From Vreelandella subglaciescola (GTDB lineage: Bacteria; Pseudomonadota; Gammaproteobacteria; Pseudomonadales; Halomonadaceae): a stretch of DNA of 64,000 bases. A program made the translations under genes and the position numbers. The stretch covers positions 992,001-1,056,000 of the forward strand of contig NZ_LT670847.1 in the NCBI RefSeq assembly GCF_900142895.1. Reading direction: 5' to 3'. Each line of letters begins with the position of its first letter. Position 1 is the stretch's first letter. The notes beneath the pieces are model-generated. The model saw only the letters and a list, made by a program, of their open reading frames with translations, did no database searches and had not been told where the DNA came from. Below are positions 54,774 to 63,337 of this stretch, piece after piece.

Positions 54774-55544
54774 ATGGCCACCACGCCTCTTCCCCTTGAA
54801 GTGCGCAACATTACCAAGCGCTTTGGCGATACGGACGTCTTGAAAGGACTCTCGCTTGAAGCCCACAAGGGCGACGTGATCACCCTGATCGGTGCCTCCG
54901 GCTCGGGCAAAAGTACCTTTTTGCGCTGCATGAACCTGCTGGAACAGCCTGATGAAGGCGATTTGATCGTTCACGGCGACACCATTCGCTTCAAAAAAAC
55001 CGCCAAAGGCCGCGAGCCCGCCGACTGGAAACAGGTGGTGAGGATGCGTGCCAAGCTGTCCATGGTGTTCCAGAGCTTTAACCTCTGGGCGCACATGACG
55101 GTGCTGGAAAACATCATCGAAGCGCCGATTCACGTGCTGGGAAAGCCCCGCAAGGAAGCCGTGGAACACGCCGAAGCATTGCTCGAACGCGTCGGGCTCA
55201 GCCACCGCGCCAACGCCTATCCGGCGCAGATCTCCGGCGGCCAGCAGCAGCGCGGCGCCATTGCCCGGGCGCTGGCGATGGACCCGGAAGTCATGCTGTT
55301 TGACGAGCCGACCTCGGCCCTCGATCCCGAGCTTGTCGGCGATGTGCTCAAGGTCATGCACGGCCTGGCCGATGAAGGCCGCACCATGGTGGTTGTCACC
55401 CACGAAATGGGCTTTGCCCGGGATGTTTCAAGCCAGGTGATCTATCTCCACGAAGGGTTGGTGGAAGAGTCCGGCACGCCCGCCGAGGTACTGAAAAACC
55501 CGCAGTCACCGCGCCTGCAGCAATTTCTGGCCCCCAAGTACTGA
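54774..55544 (+). CDS. Basic-amino-acid ABC transporter, ATP-binding subunit (HisP/AotP type)
   Basis: This 256-residue ATPase has Walker A GASGSGKST (40-48), the insert FKKTAKGREPADWKQV typical of HisP/ArtP-like proteins, Q loop SMVFQSFNLWAHMTVLENI, signature ISGGQQQRGAIARALA and Walker B VMLFDEPTSALDPELV. It energises amino-acid import with the two permeases and binding protein that follow. The ATG at 54774 has TGGAG upstream; earlier in-frame ATGs would add a Cys-rich stretch. The gene's stop lies in a run of AGTACTGA repeats. Confidence 0.93.
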   Translation: MATTPLPLEVRNITKRFGDTDVLKGLSLEAHKGDVITLIGASGSGKSTFLRCMNLLEQPDEGDLIVHGDTIRFKKTAKGREPADWKQVVRMRAKLSMVFQSFNLWAHMTVLENIIEAPIHVLGKPRKEAVEHAEALLERVGLSHRANAYPAQISGGQQQRGAIARALAMDPEVMLFDEPTSALDPELVGDVLKVMHGLADEGRTMVVVTHEMGFARDVSSQVIYLHEGLVEESGTPAEVLKNPQSPRLQQFLAPKY

Positions 55545-55600
55545 AACCGGATACTGACAGCAAGTACTGAGAAAAAGCACTGAGAAAAAGTACTGAAAAC
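55536..55600 (+). repeat. Short imperfect direct repeats AGTACTGAGAAAA
   Basis: AAGTACTGA occurs at 55536, 55562 and 55588, with variants at 55549 (ATACTGACA) and 55576 (GCACTGAGAAAA). The first copy contains the stop codon of the ATPase gene. The tract fills the gap before the permease gene. Confidence 0.6.
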
Positions 55601-55640
55601 AAGCATTAATACGCCGAACGCGGTTTTCTGGAGACGACTT

Positions 55641-56345
55641 ATGCTGGATTTACAGGGCTACGGCCCAAGGCTGCTGGAAGGTGCCGGCGTTACCCTGTCG
55701 CTTGCCGTGCTTTCGCTTACGCTTGCCGTGGTGCTGGGCCTTTTCACCGCCAGCGCCAAGATGTCGGGCAACGTGGTCGCCCACCGCCTGGCCACGCTCT
55801 ACACCACGCTGATCCGCGGCGTGCCGGATCTGGTGCTGATGATGCTGCTGTTCTTCGGCGGACAAATCGGCGTCAACGCCCTGACCGACTGGCTGTACGA
55901 CGCCACGGGGGTGGATATTTTCATCAACATCAACGAATTTGTCGCCGGCGTCGTGACCATCGGGCTGATTTTTGGCGCCTACATGGGCGAGACCTTTCGC
56001 GGCGCTTTCATGGCCGTAGAGCACGGCCAGATTGAGGCCGGAAAGGCTTACGGCATGAGCCCCCGGCTGGTTTTCTGGCGCATTCGCTTTCCCCAGATGA
56101 TGCGTCATGCGCTGCCGGGGCTTTCCAACAACTGGATGGTGCTGCTCAAAACCACCGCGCTGGTCTCGGTCATCGGGCTTTCCGACATGGTGCGCATCGC
56201 CGCCGAGGCCTCCAAGGCCACCCGCGAGCCGTTCACCTTCATGATGGTGGTGGCCGTCATTTATTTGTTGATCGCCAGCGTCTCGGAGTGGATTTTCGCT
56301 CGCCTGCAAAAACGCTACAGCATCGGCTACGGGGAGATGGACTAA
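55641..56345 (+). CDS. Basic-amino-acid ABC transporter, permease (HisQ type)
   Basis: This 234-residue membrane subunit has five helices and the EAA loop: EAGKAYGMSPRLVFWRIRFPQ, with ALPGLSNNWMVLLKTTALVS following. The N-terminus GVTLSLAVLSLTLAVVLGLF and TTLIRGVPDLVLMMLLFFG are typical of HisQ/ArtQ/AotQ proteins. GGAG seven bases before ATG. Its stop overlaps the second permease ATG by one base (TAATG). Confidence 0.93.
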   Translation: MLDLQGYGPRLLEGAGVTLSLAVLSLTLAVVLGLFTASAKMSGNVVAHRLATLYTTLIRGVPDLVLMMLLFFGGQIGVNALTDWLYDATGVDIFININEFVAGVVTIGLIFGAYMGETFRGAFMAVEHGQIEAGKAYGMSPRLVFWRIRFPQMMRHALPGLSNNWMVLLKTTALVSVIGLSDMVRIAAEASKATREPFTFMMVVAVIYLLIASVSEWIFARLQKRYSIGYGEMD

Positions 56346-57073
56346 TGCAAGCGCTTCTCGACTGGCTGGATGGCCTGCTCGCCAACAACAGCATCTTCAC
56401 CCTGCAAACGCTGTCTTTCTACGGCGACGGGCTGACGACCACCGTACAGCTGGTGTTTCTCTCGCTGATTATCGGGCTGGTGATGGCGGTGCCGCTGGCC
56501 ATTGGCCGCAGCTCGCGACACGGCTTCATCAAGTGGCCGATTTTTCTCTACACCTACGTGTTTCGCGGCACGCCGCTGCTGATACAGCTTTACCTGATCT
56601 ACTACGGCGTGGTGTTTGTGGAGGGCATTCAGGACACCTGGCTGTGGGCGATCATCAAAGAACCGTTCATGCCGGCGCTGTTCGCTTTCACGCTCAACAC
56701 GGCGGCCTACACCACAGAGATTTTCCGCGGCGCAATAAAAGCCACGCCCCAGGGTGAAATCGAAGCCGCCCGTGCCTATGGCATGTCGCCGGCGCTGGCA
56801 CTCAGACGTATCGTGCTGCCCAGTGCGTTTCGTCGTGCCCTGCCGGCCTACGGCAACGAAGTCATCTTCATGCTCCACGCCAGCGCCATTGCCAGCGTCG
56901 TGACGCTGATGGACCTGACCGGCGCGGCCCGTTTCGTCTACGCACGCTTTTACGCACCCTTTGATGCCTTTCTGTTCGTCGCGGCGATTTACCTGTGCCT
57001 GACCTTTACCATCCTGTATTTCTTCCGCTTTCTGGAGAAAAGGCTGCTCGCACACTTAAGGCCGATGACGTAA
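56345..57073 (+). CDS. Basic-amino-acid ABC transporter, permease (HisM type)
   Basis: This 242-residue partner permease has an EAA loop EAARAYGMSPALALRRIVLPSA and AYVFRG-like TYVFRGTPLLIQLYLIYYGVV. It starts in the stop codon of the first permease and forms the heterodimeric channel with it. It ends at 57073, and the binding-protein gene begins 121 bp later after a short hairpin (57159-57175). Confidence 0.93.
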   Translation: MQALLDWLDGLLANNSIFTLQTLSFYGDGLTTTVQLVFLSLIIGLVMAVPLAIGRSSRHGFIKWPIFLYTYVFRGTPLLIQLYLIYYGVVFVEGIQDTWLWAIIKEPFMPALFAFTLNTAAYTTEIFRGAIKATPQGEIEAARAYGMSPALALRRIVLPSAFRRALPAYGNEVIFMLHASAIASVVTLMDLTGAARFVYARFYAPFDAFLFVAAIYLCLTFTILYFFRFLEKRLLAHLRPMT

Positions 57074-57158
57074 CCGACAGGTATCGGCTAGTCACATGAA
57101 CACCAAAGAGTGAAAAGGTTTGCCTCGGCGCTTTGCTGGGGTAAGTTGAACGGGATCA

Positions 57159-57175
57159 CCGTCTGCGGTGACTCC
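57159..57175 (+). other. Small hairpin upstream of the binding-protein gene
   Basis: TCACCG-TCTGC-GGTGA lies between the permease and the periplasmic binding protein gene, 20 bp before its ATG. Hairpins here often stabilise upstream mRNA ends in ABC operons; that role is inferred. Confidence 0.35.
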
Positions 57176-57194
57176 CCTTTGCCTGGAGACTACA

Positions 57195-57962
57195 ATGAAA
57201 AAACTACTATCTCTTTCCCTTCTGAGCCTTGCCGTGGCCGCCACCAGCGCACAGGCACGCGACGACGACCAGATTCGTATCGGCGTGGATGTCCCTTACG
57301 AGCCCATGGAATTTCGCACGCCGGATGGCGAGCTTACCGGCTTTGATATCGATCTGGGCAACGCCATGTGCGCCGAAATGAAGGTCGAGTGCGAATGGAT
57401 CGTACAGGGCTGGGACGGCATCATCCCCGGGCTGATGGCGCGCAAATATGACGCCATCATGTCGTCGATGACCATCAACGACAAACGCCGCGAACAGGTA
57501 CTCTTCTCTGACCCCTACTTCACGCCGCCCTCGGCCTGGTTTGCGCCGTCTTCCACCGACCTGACCGAGGCCACCGAAGGCTCGCTCGACGGCATGACCA
57601 TTGGCGTTCAGCGCGGCACCCTGCAGGATAACTACGTCACCGACATGTACGGCAGCGTGGCCGACGTCAACCGCTACTCCACCGCCGACGACATGGTGCT
57701 GGATATGGAAGCCGAGCGGCTGGACATCGTTTTTCTGGATTACCCCGTCGGCCAGTCGACGCTGCTGGAAAGCGATAACCGCGACTACAAGGTCGTCGGC
57801 AAGATGCTCACCGAGCCCAAGCAGTACTTTGGCGACGGGTTCGGCATGGCGTTTCGCAAGCGCGACAAAGACCTGGCCGACCAGTTCAACCAGGCGCTTG
57901 AGACGCTGAAAGACAACGGTACCTATGACGAGATCAAGGCAAACTACTTTGACGAGTCGTAA
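57195..57962 (+). CDS. Periplasmic basic-amino-acid-binding protein (ArtJ/HisJ/AotJ type)
   Basis: This 255-residue precursor has signal peptide MKKLLSLSLLSLAVAATSAQ. The solute-binding family 3 core includes IRIGVDVPYEPMEFRTPDGE, GFDIDLGNAMCAEM, WIVQGWDGIIPGLMARKYDA and the two-Cys segment CAEMKVEC. It captures arginine, ornithine or histidine and delivers it to the ABC permeases. GGAG six bases before the ATG at 57195. A strong terminator follows. Placing the binding protein last, not first, is less usual for this transporter family. Confidence 0.92.
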   Translation: MKKLLSLSLLSLAVAATSAQARDDDQIRIGVDVPYEPMEFRTPDGELTGFDIDLGNAMCAEMKVECEWIVQGWDGIIPGLMARKYDAIMSSMTINDKRREQVLFSDPYFTPPSAWFAPSSTDLTEATEGSLDGMTIGVQRGTLQDNYVTDMYGSVADVNRYSTADDMVLDMEAERLDIVFLDYPVGQSTLLESDNRDYKVVGKMLTEPKQYFGDGFGMAFRKRDKDLADQFNQALETLKDNGTYDEIKANYFDES

Positions 57963-57996
57963 GACCTGATAGAACGGGAGACATCTCGTTATACCG

Positions 57997-58035
57997 CCCG
58001 GCCTTGACGCATCGCATCAAGGCCGGGCTTTTTTA
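57997..58035 (+). terminator. Rho-independent terminator of the amino-acid ABC operon
   Basis: A 12-bp stem GCCCGGCCTTGA/TCAAGGCCGGGC with a 9-nt loop is followed by TTTTTT. Confidence 0.9.
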
Positions 58036-58068
58036 TGGTGGCCTTCAGGCCATGCCAATCCTGCTGAT

Positions 58069-59763
58069 TTACTCCAACGCCTTCTGACACGCCAGCGTCG
58101 CGGTGAAAGCCGGTTGATCCGATTGAAGCCCCTGAACCGCTTCCGGCGACGTATAACGCGCCGCCGACTGTTGAAACGCCTCCCGCATGGCCGGACGATA
58201 ACAGCAGACATGGTTACGTCCCGCCGTCTTGGCGCGGTACATGGCGATATCCGCCTGTTTAAGCGCTTCCTCATGATCGCCCGTGCGCGTATCCAGGCAG
58301 GTATAGCCGATGCTCGGCGTCACGCTGACCCGCTGCCCCTCCAGACAATACTCAGCGCCCAGCGCTCGCTCAACGCGTGCGGCATAAGCGGCCGCCTGTT
58401 CCTCAATGCCCGACTCATCAGCATCGGCGTCAAACAACGCCAGCAAAACAAACTCATCACCGCTTAGCCGCGCGACCTGATCGTCCGGGCGCAAACAGCC
58501 CTGCAGGCGCGTTGCCACCTGCACCAGCAAATCATCGCCCGCGGCGTGGCCCAGGGTATCGTTAATCAGCTTGAAGCGATCAAGATCGAGAAACATCAGC
58601 ATTCCCCGGCTCGGCGGCGTCTGCTGCCATAGCGCCTGCACGCCTTCGATAAAATGCCGCCGGTTGGGCAAGTCAGTCAGCACGTCATAGTAGGCCTGAC
58701 GATAAATGATCGCCTCCTGACGCTTGCGCTGGGTAAAGTCTTCAACGATGGCGATACCGCCAACCTGTTGATGACCATCGCTATGCACCACGTTGAAAAA
58801 AGCCCGCAGCGGCGTGCCTTCACTGGCATCCGGTAGCGTGTAGGTGCCCTCATAGTATCCCGTGCCACCACGAAGCATTTTACCAACCGCACGCCCAACG
58901 GCCGGATTAGCCGCGTCATTCAGCAGGTTATAACCGATGACCTGCGCCCGGGCAACGCCCAACACGTCCAATAACTTGGCATTGCAGTCGGTGATGCGCC
59001 CTTTACGATTGAAATGCAGCACGCCGAGGGGCGAGTGCTGAAAAATCGAGCGATAGCGATTTTCGCTTTCCCGCAGCAGCACCTCGCGTGCCGCCATGCT
59101 AACGCGCAAATAAATATTTGCGTGGATAATACGATTGAGCCGACGACTGGTGAGCAATACCAGCCCGAGAAACAACGTGAGAATGGTGCCCAGCAGCATG
59201 GAAAGCGTCGTGCCCATCCAGAAAAACTGCGCCAGCAAAGGCAGAATGATCGGCACGGAAAAACAAGCGGCCACCCACCAAATAGTCGAAAGCGTGGTAA
59301 CGCCGCCGGCAATAATACCTGAGAAAACAATGCATAGTGCCGCCAGCTGGCCGTAGTGATCGGGAGTAAACAGCAAGAAGCTGCCCGCGCCCCATACGCA
59401 GCCCACTACCAGCGTCCCGATGGCAAACCGCCACAGCCAGCGCGGGTGCTGACGCTGTTCTTTGGGCAGGCGCGCATAACAGTGTGCAAGCCCCAGACGC
59501 AGTAGCGAAACGAGAGACAGCGCACCAAGCCAACCGAGCAGCGTGGCGGCGGGTACCACCGGCCACAGGGTAATCACCAATAGGCCAGCGACAACCACGC
59601 TCAGAACAACGGGCTGCCACAGGTTTTCGTAAAGCAGGTGGACTTTTTCGCTGCGTAATTGCTGCACCGTGTGCTCATGGTCTCGGCGGCATTCTTCGCT
59701 AAAATCCCCTCGCAGCTTTCCTCTCAGCTCCGATCCGGCGAAAAAAGGCGACATCGGCGGCAT
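58069..59763 (-). CDS. Membrane diguanylate cyclase with PAS domain
   Basis: This 564-residue protein has five or six hydrophobic helices (about 55-200), forming a MASE-like membrane sensor. A PAS domain follows (about 235-370, FQHSPLGVLHFNRKGRITDC), then GGDEF (about 380-520). The active-site motif reads SGDEF at 434-438, still compatible with activity, and RPDD five residues before it is a canonical RxxD inhibitory site. No EAL domain follows, although SGDEF is common in GGDEF-EAL proteins; the last 45 residues show no recognised domain. The ATG at 59763 has AGGAG seven bases upstream. The MITE at 59782-59948 is inserted six bases beyond that ribosome binding site. Confidence 0.86.
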   Translation of the reverse strand: MPPMSPFFAGSELRGKLRGDFSEECRRDHEHTVQQLRSEKVHLLYENLWQPVVLSVVVAGLLVITLWPVVPAATLLGWLGALSLVSLLRLGLAHCYARLPKEQRQHPRWLWRFAIGTLVVGCVWGAGSFLLFTPDHYGQLAALCIVFSGIIAGGVTTLSTIWWVAACFSVPIILPLLAQFFWMGTTLSMLLGTILTLFLGLVLLTSRRLNRIIHANIYLRVSMAAREVLLRESENRYRSIFQHSPLGVLHFNRKGRITDCNAKLLDVLGVARAQVIGYNLLNDAANPAVGRAVGKMLRGGTGYYEGTYTLPDASEGTPLRAFFNVVHSDGHQQVGGIAIVEDFTQRKRQEAIIYRQAYYDVLTDLPNRRHFIEGVQALWQQTPPSRGMLMFLDLDRFKLINDTLGHAAGDDLLVQVATRLQGCLRPDDQVARLSGDEFVLLALFDADADESGIEEQAAAYAARVERALGAEYCLEGQRVSVTPSIGYTCLDTRTGDHEEALKQADIAMYRAKTAGRNHVCCYRPAMREAFQQSAARYTSPEAVQGLQSDQPAFTATLACQKALE

Positions 59764-59781
59764 ATAAAGGCTCCTGTGCTG

Positions 59782-59948
59782 TAATGCCAATCAGTTAAGG
59801 TTGATTCACGAACCGATTTTTGAATTGGGATATTAGCCGGCAGGCCATGGGCCTGCTTCGCCCGGCGCTTGTGCCCGGGGTGTGGGTAGAGCCGGCCTCT
59901 TACAACACCGGTTGGCAGGCAGATGAAAAGCTTAACTGACTGGCATTA
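59782..59948. mobile_element. IS4-type MITE (non-autonomous), 167 bp
   Basis: The ends are TAATGCCAATCAGTTAAG and, inverted, TAATGCCAGTCAGTTAAG: 18-bp terminal inverted repeats with one mismatch, and nearly the ends of IS4. An 11-bp duplication CTCCTGTGCTG flanks it exactly (59771-59781 and 59949-59959); IS4 also makes 11-13 bp duplications. The inside has no ORF but contains a copy of the local palindromic repeat family (59840-59902, GGCAGGCCATGGGCCTGC then CGCCCGG and CCGGCCTC). The duplication includes the ribosome binding site of the GGDEF gene (AGGAG on the minus strand), so the original promoter is now about 180 bp farther away. Confidence 0.88.
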
Positions 59949-60133
59949 CTCCTGTGCTGCGGTTTTTTTCCACCAATAAACCCAGCCCGAACGCAGGACG
60001 TTCAGGCATGGCGGACTTGGGGCGACGCCGCAGCTTTCTTATAGTGTGGCCTTGCGTGCTCGAAGGCTTAGCCTATAAAGGCGTAGCCTGTATATGTAGC
60101 GCCTTTTACGCTCAGTTGCGAATCGTAAAGTCG

Positions 60134-61249
60134 TTACGGCACAAAGCTGAACGCCGGCGCCGGCGCATCGGGCAATAACGCCGCGCAGACATCGAGCTTT
60201 TCTTTCAATGCGGCATGGTCGTGCGCCACCACGTTGATATGCCCAAGCTTGCGTCCGGCGCGCTCGGCTTTGCCGTAACGGTGCAGATGAGCGTCAGCCA
60301 GACGCAGCACTTCGACGCTCTCAGGCTCTTGGCCAATTACGTTGATCATGCAGGTAGGCGACAGCGCGCGGGTCTCGCCCAGCGGCAGCCCCTGCACCGC
60401 CCGCAGGTGGTTTTCAAACTGGCTGGTCACCGCGCCGTCCATGGTCCAGTGGCCGGAATTGTGCACCCTTGGGGCCATTTCATTGGCCAGCAGCCTGCCG
60501 TCGCGGGTCTGGAACAGCTCCAGCGCCAGCACGCCGACGTAGTCTAATTCGTCGAGCAGCGTACGGATGTAGCCGTCGGCCGTTTGTTGCACGCCTGCGT
60601 CCAGATCCGGCAGCGGCGCGATGGAGTAGCGCAGAATACCGTCAACGTGCTGGTTTTCTGCCATCGGATAAAAGCGCACTTCGCCGTCGCGGCCACGCAC
60701 GGCAATCATCGACACCTCACGAATGAAATCGACAAACGCCTCGACGATCAGTTTTTCGTGGCCAATGGTCGCCCAGGCGTCGGCGGCTTGATCGGGGGTT
60801 TGTAGCACCGCCTGACCTTTGCCGTCGTAGCCTTCGGTCACTGATTTGGACACTACCGGGCAGCCCAGCGTGCGCGCGGCGCTTTCCAGCTCAGCGGCAT
60901 TGGTGACCACACGATACTCGGGCGTGGGAATCTCCAGCCGGTCAAACAGCGCTTTTTCTTCCACGCGGTTCTGGCACACGGCAATGGCGCGGCTGCTAGG
61001 GTAGACGGGTTTATGCGCCTCGATCTCACGCAGCAGCGCCACCGGCAGATGCTCGAATTCGTAGGTGACCACGTCGACCCGATCGAGAAAATCGCTTAGC
61101 CGCTGGTTCTCGGGGTCGCTGATGATCTCGCCAATCGCCGCGCTGTGGCCGCCCGTGGTATCCAGAAAAGTGAAGCGGTTGCCCAGCGGATAGCCGGAAA
61201 GCGCCAGCATCTGCCCGAGCTGACCCGCACCGAGTATGCCAATGTTCAT
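60134..61249 (-). CDS. purK: N5-carboxyaminoimidazole ribonucleotide synthase
   Basis: This 371-residue ATP-grasp enzyme converts aminoimidazole ribonucleotide, ATP and bicarbonate to N5-CAIR. It has MNIGILGAGQLGQMLALSG, VVSKSVTEGYDGKGQAVL and the PurK-specific RVHNSGHWTMDGAVTSQFENHLRAV-type block (NEMAPRVHNSGHW). GGAGG six bases before ATG. It lies 54 bp after purE, the usual pair. Confidence 0.96.
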   Translation of the reverse strand: MNIGILGAGQLGQMLALSGYPLGNRFTFLDTTGGHSAAIGEIISDPENQRLSDFLDRVDVVTYEFEHLPVALLREIEAHKPVYPSSRAIAVCQNRVEEKALFDRLEIPTPEYRVVTNAAELESAARTLGCPVVSKSVTEGYDGKGQAVLQTPDQAADAWATIGHEKLIVEAFVDFIREVSMIAVRGRDGEVRFYPMAENQHVDGILRYSIAPLPDLDAGVQQTADGYIRTLLDELDYVGVLALELFQTRDGRLLANEMAPRVHNSGHWTMDGAVTSQFENHLRAVQGLPLGETRALSPTCMINVIGQEPESVEVLRLADAHLHRYGKAERAGRKLGHINVVAHDHAALKEKLDVCAALLPDAPAPAFSFVP

Positions 61250-61303
61250 GTAAAGCCTCCGGAAATATCATTGCCCGTGTTGTCGTTACGTCAGGCCCAG
61301 CGC

Positions 61304-61804
61304 CTAGGGGCGCGGGTCCGGGTTGTCGAGCACCGCCTGTGTCTGCTCGGCGCGAAAGGCCTCGACGGCGGTACGCACCGGCGGATTGGCCAGCCCCACC
61401 ACCTGCGCGGCCAGCAGCCCCGCGTTGGTTGCGCCGGCCTTTCCGATGGCCAGCGTCCCTACCGCGACGCCACCGGGCATCTGGGCGATCGAGAGCAGCG
61501 AATCAAGCCCCTTCAGCGCCTTGGACTCCACCGGCACGCCGAATACCGGCAGCGGGGTTTGTGACGCCACCATGCCCGGCAGGTGGGCGGCTCCGCCGGC
61601 GCCGGCGACAATCACCTGAATACCGCGCGCGGACGCCCCTTTGGCGTAGTCAAACAGCAGATCCGGCGTGCGGTGCGCCGAGACCACGCGAGTCTCGTAG
61701 GCCACGCCCAGACGCTCGAGCATGGCGACCGCGTGTTCCATGACCGGCCAGTCCGACTTTGACCCCATGATCACTCCGACAACGGGTGGGCTTTCTGACG
61801 CCAT
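61304..61804 (-). CDS. purE: N5-carboxyaminoimidazole ribonucleotide mutase
   Basis: This 166-residue class I PurE converts N5-CAIR to CAIR, the partner of Pur[39 protein letters not shown] and [15 protein letters not shown] are diagnostic, with the catalytic His in the GAAHLPG loop. The ATG at 61804 has GGAG nine bases upstream; the longer frame is not coding-like. It is divergent from the small HTH gene at 61977. Confidence 0.96.
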   Translation of the reverse strand: MASESPPVVGVIMGSKSDWPVMEHAVAMLERLGVAYETRVVSAHRTPDLLFDYAKGASARGIQVIVAGAGGAAHLPGMVASQTPLPVFGVPVESKALKGLDSLLSIAQMPGGVAVGTLAIGKAGATNAGLLAAQVVGLANPPVRTAVEAFRAEQTQAVLDNPDPRP

Positions 61805-61976
61805 GGCATTGATCTCCGGCTGGTTCGCGTTACTCAAAAAAATGAAGGCGCACAGTTTACCAGCATGGCGCCATCTGCGGGCATCGGCACAGAACGAAAT
61901 TTTCCTCGGCCGGGCATTGAAAAGCCGCCCGCTTAGCGGCATTGTTAGCGGTGCCACTTCCCATCAATGGAGACTC

Positions 61977-62258
61977 ATGAGTACGGCACGTTCGTCTGCC
62001 CATGCAGAACTGACCGACCCTCCGCGAACCAGCCCTGACGATTTTGACGTCAGGGAATTGGAAAAACGCACGCGCCTGATGCGCATCATTACCCGGCTAA
62101 TTGCCATCTCCGATCTCGGCAGCCGTGAAATCGCCCGTCGCGCGGGACTTCCCGTGCAAAAGATAAGCGATCTACTGGCCGGCAGGCTTGAACACCTGCA
62201 CGCCGATGAGCTTAACGTGCTGCGCCGCACGCTGGAGCCGGAGGCGCCATTGTACTGA
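61977..62258 (+). CDS. Small XRE-like helix-turn-helix protein
   Basis: This 93-residue protein has one helix-turn-helix near the C-terminus: SREIARRAGLPVQKISDLLAGRLEHL, reminiscent of the XRE or HigA-type antitoxins. The N-terminal third is polar and disordered. TGGAG four bases before the ATG supports the start at 61977. No toxin gene is adjacent, so a toxin-antitoxin role is not supported. It may repress the divergent purE or itself. Function not assigned. Confidence 0.65.
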   Translation: MSTARSSAHAELTDPPRTSPDDFDVRELEKRTRLMRIITRLIAISDLGSREIARRAGLPVQKISDLLAGRLEHLHADELNVLRRTLEPEAPLY

Positions 62259-62312
62259 GTCGACACAGACGACCCGAGAAAGACGGTCAACATTGACTGA
62301 CCTCACAACGAA

Positions 62313-62338
62313 AACCAGCCCTCGCGGCTGGTTTTTTT
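62313..62338 (+). terminator. Rho-independent terminator of the HTH gene
   Basis: The 8-bp stem AACCAGCC/GGCTGGTT with loop CTCGC is followed by a run of T. Confidence 0.85.
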
Positions 62339-62459
62339 GTGCCTGCTCCTCCCGGTCAGCGGGCCAACATCGTTATTTAAAGAACAACCGGTTTTATCTT
62401 TATAAACAAAAGCTTACTCCAGAAGATTAAGGCAGCATTAAAAATACCGAGATAAACCC

Positions 62460-62473
62460 TTGATGGGTATCAA
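62460..62473 (+). promoter_or_regulatory. FNR/Anr box of the iron-sulfur/NrfD operon
   Basis: TTGAT-GGGT-ATCAA is a perfect match to the FNR/Anr consensus TTGAT-N4-ATCAA. A TATCCT element at 62496-62501 is placed as a -10 for a promoter in which the box is centred near -41.5. It is 88 bp upstream of the first gene's ATG. Anaerobic activation of an operon for a reductase fits well; binding is inferred. Confidence 0.7.
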
Positions 62474-62560
62474 CTTTTAACGTTGATCAGCGGCGTATCC
62501 TTGGCCTGTCCCGACGATTCATTGATGCAGCCAACAGAGCTGCCCTACCAAGGAGGCGCC

Positions 62561-63337
62561 ATGGACCCCATACGCCGTTCACTTCTCGGCCAGCTGGCGC
62601 GCCTGAGCGCCGGCGCGGCGATGGTTCCCTTGTCCAGCGTGGCCAGCGCCGGCATCAACGACCAGCCCCCACGCCGCGAAGGCGATCCCAGCAAGCGCTA
62701 CGGCATGCTGATCGACCTGCGCCAGTGCATCGGCTGCCAGGCCTGCACCGTTTCCTGTCATATCGAAAACGACGCCCCGCTGGGCAACTTTCGCACCATT
62801 GTCTCGCAGCTTGAAGTCGAGCAGGAAGGCACCGGCGAGGTCGCCACTTTCATGCTGCCGAGGCTTTGCAACCACTGCGACAACCCGCCCTGCGTGCCGG
62901 TATGCCCCGTTCAGGCCACCTATCAGCGTCAGGATGGCATCGTGGTGGTTGACAGCGACCGCTGCGTGGGCTGTGCCTACTGCGTTAACGCCTGCCCCTA
63001 CGACGCGCGCTTTATCAACGAAAAGACCCAGACCGCGGACAAATGCACCTTCTGCGCCCACCGTCTGGAAGCCGGGCTGCTGCCGGCGTGCGTGGAGTCC
63101 TGCGTGGGCGGCGCACGCATCATCGGTGACATGCGCGACCCCGAAAGCGAAATCAGCCGCCTGATGGACAAGCACCGCGACGAGCTGATGGTGCTGCAGC
63201 CCGAAAAAGGCACTCTGCCCCAAGTGTTTTATCTGGGGATGGACGAGCGCTTTACCCAGCGCCCCGACGCCGAACCCGGCATCTGGAACGTCATCAACGA
63301 AGCGGGCAAGGAGTTGGGCTATGAGTTTGGTCACTGA
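62561..63337 (+). CDS. Tat-exported [4Fe-4S] electron-transfer subunit (TtrB/DmsB type)
   Basis: This 258-residue precursor has a Tat-type start (MDPIRRSLLGQLARLSAGAA). It carries four Cys clusters, CIGCQACTVSC, CNHCDNPPCVPVC, CVGCAYCVNAC and CTFCAHR with CVESC, binding four [4Fe-4S] centres. Such subunits shuttle electrons between a membrane NrfD-type quinol oxidase and a molybdopterin catalytic subunit, as in tetrathionate, polysulfide and related reductases. AAGGAGG before ATG. The Tat signal argues for a periplasmic catalytic side. The 3' end overlaps the next gene by 17 bp. Confidence 0.88.
   Translation: MDPIRRSLLGQLARLSAGAAMVPLSSVASAGINDQPPRREGDPSKRYGMLIDLRQCIGCQACTVSCHIENDAPLGNFRTIVSQLEVEQEGTGEVATFMLPRLCNHCDNPPCVPVCPVQATYQRQDGIVVVDSDRCVGCAYCVNACPYDARFINEKTQTADKCTFCAHRLEAGLLPACVESCVGGARIIGDMRDPESEISRLMDKHRDELMVLQPEKGTLPQVFYLGMDERFTQRPDAEPGIWNVINEAGKELGYEFGH

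Larger units (their letters stand above)
62259..62560. other. Intergenic region before the tetrathionate-reductase-like operon
   Basis: The 302-bp gap contains the terminator at 62313-62338, an AT-rich tract (62370-62460) and an FNR/Anr box at 62460-62473. Nothing else was recognised. Confidence 0.6.

Noticed and set aside
61977..62258. Toxin-antitoxin module
   Set aside because: Only a HTH protein is present; no toxin-sized gene adjoins it on either side.
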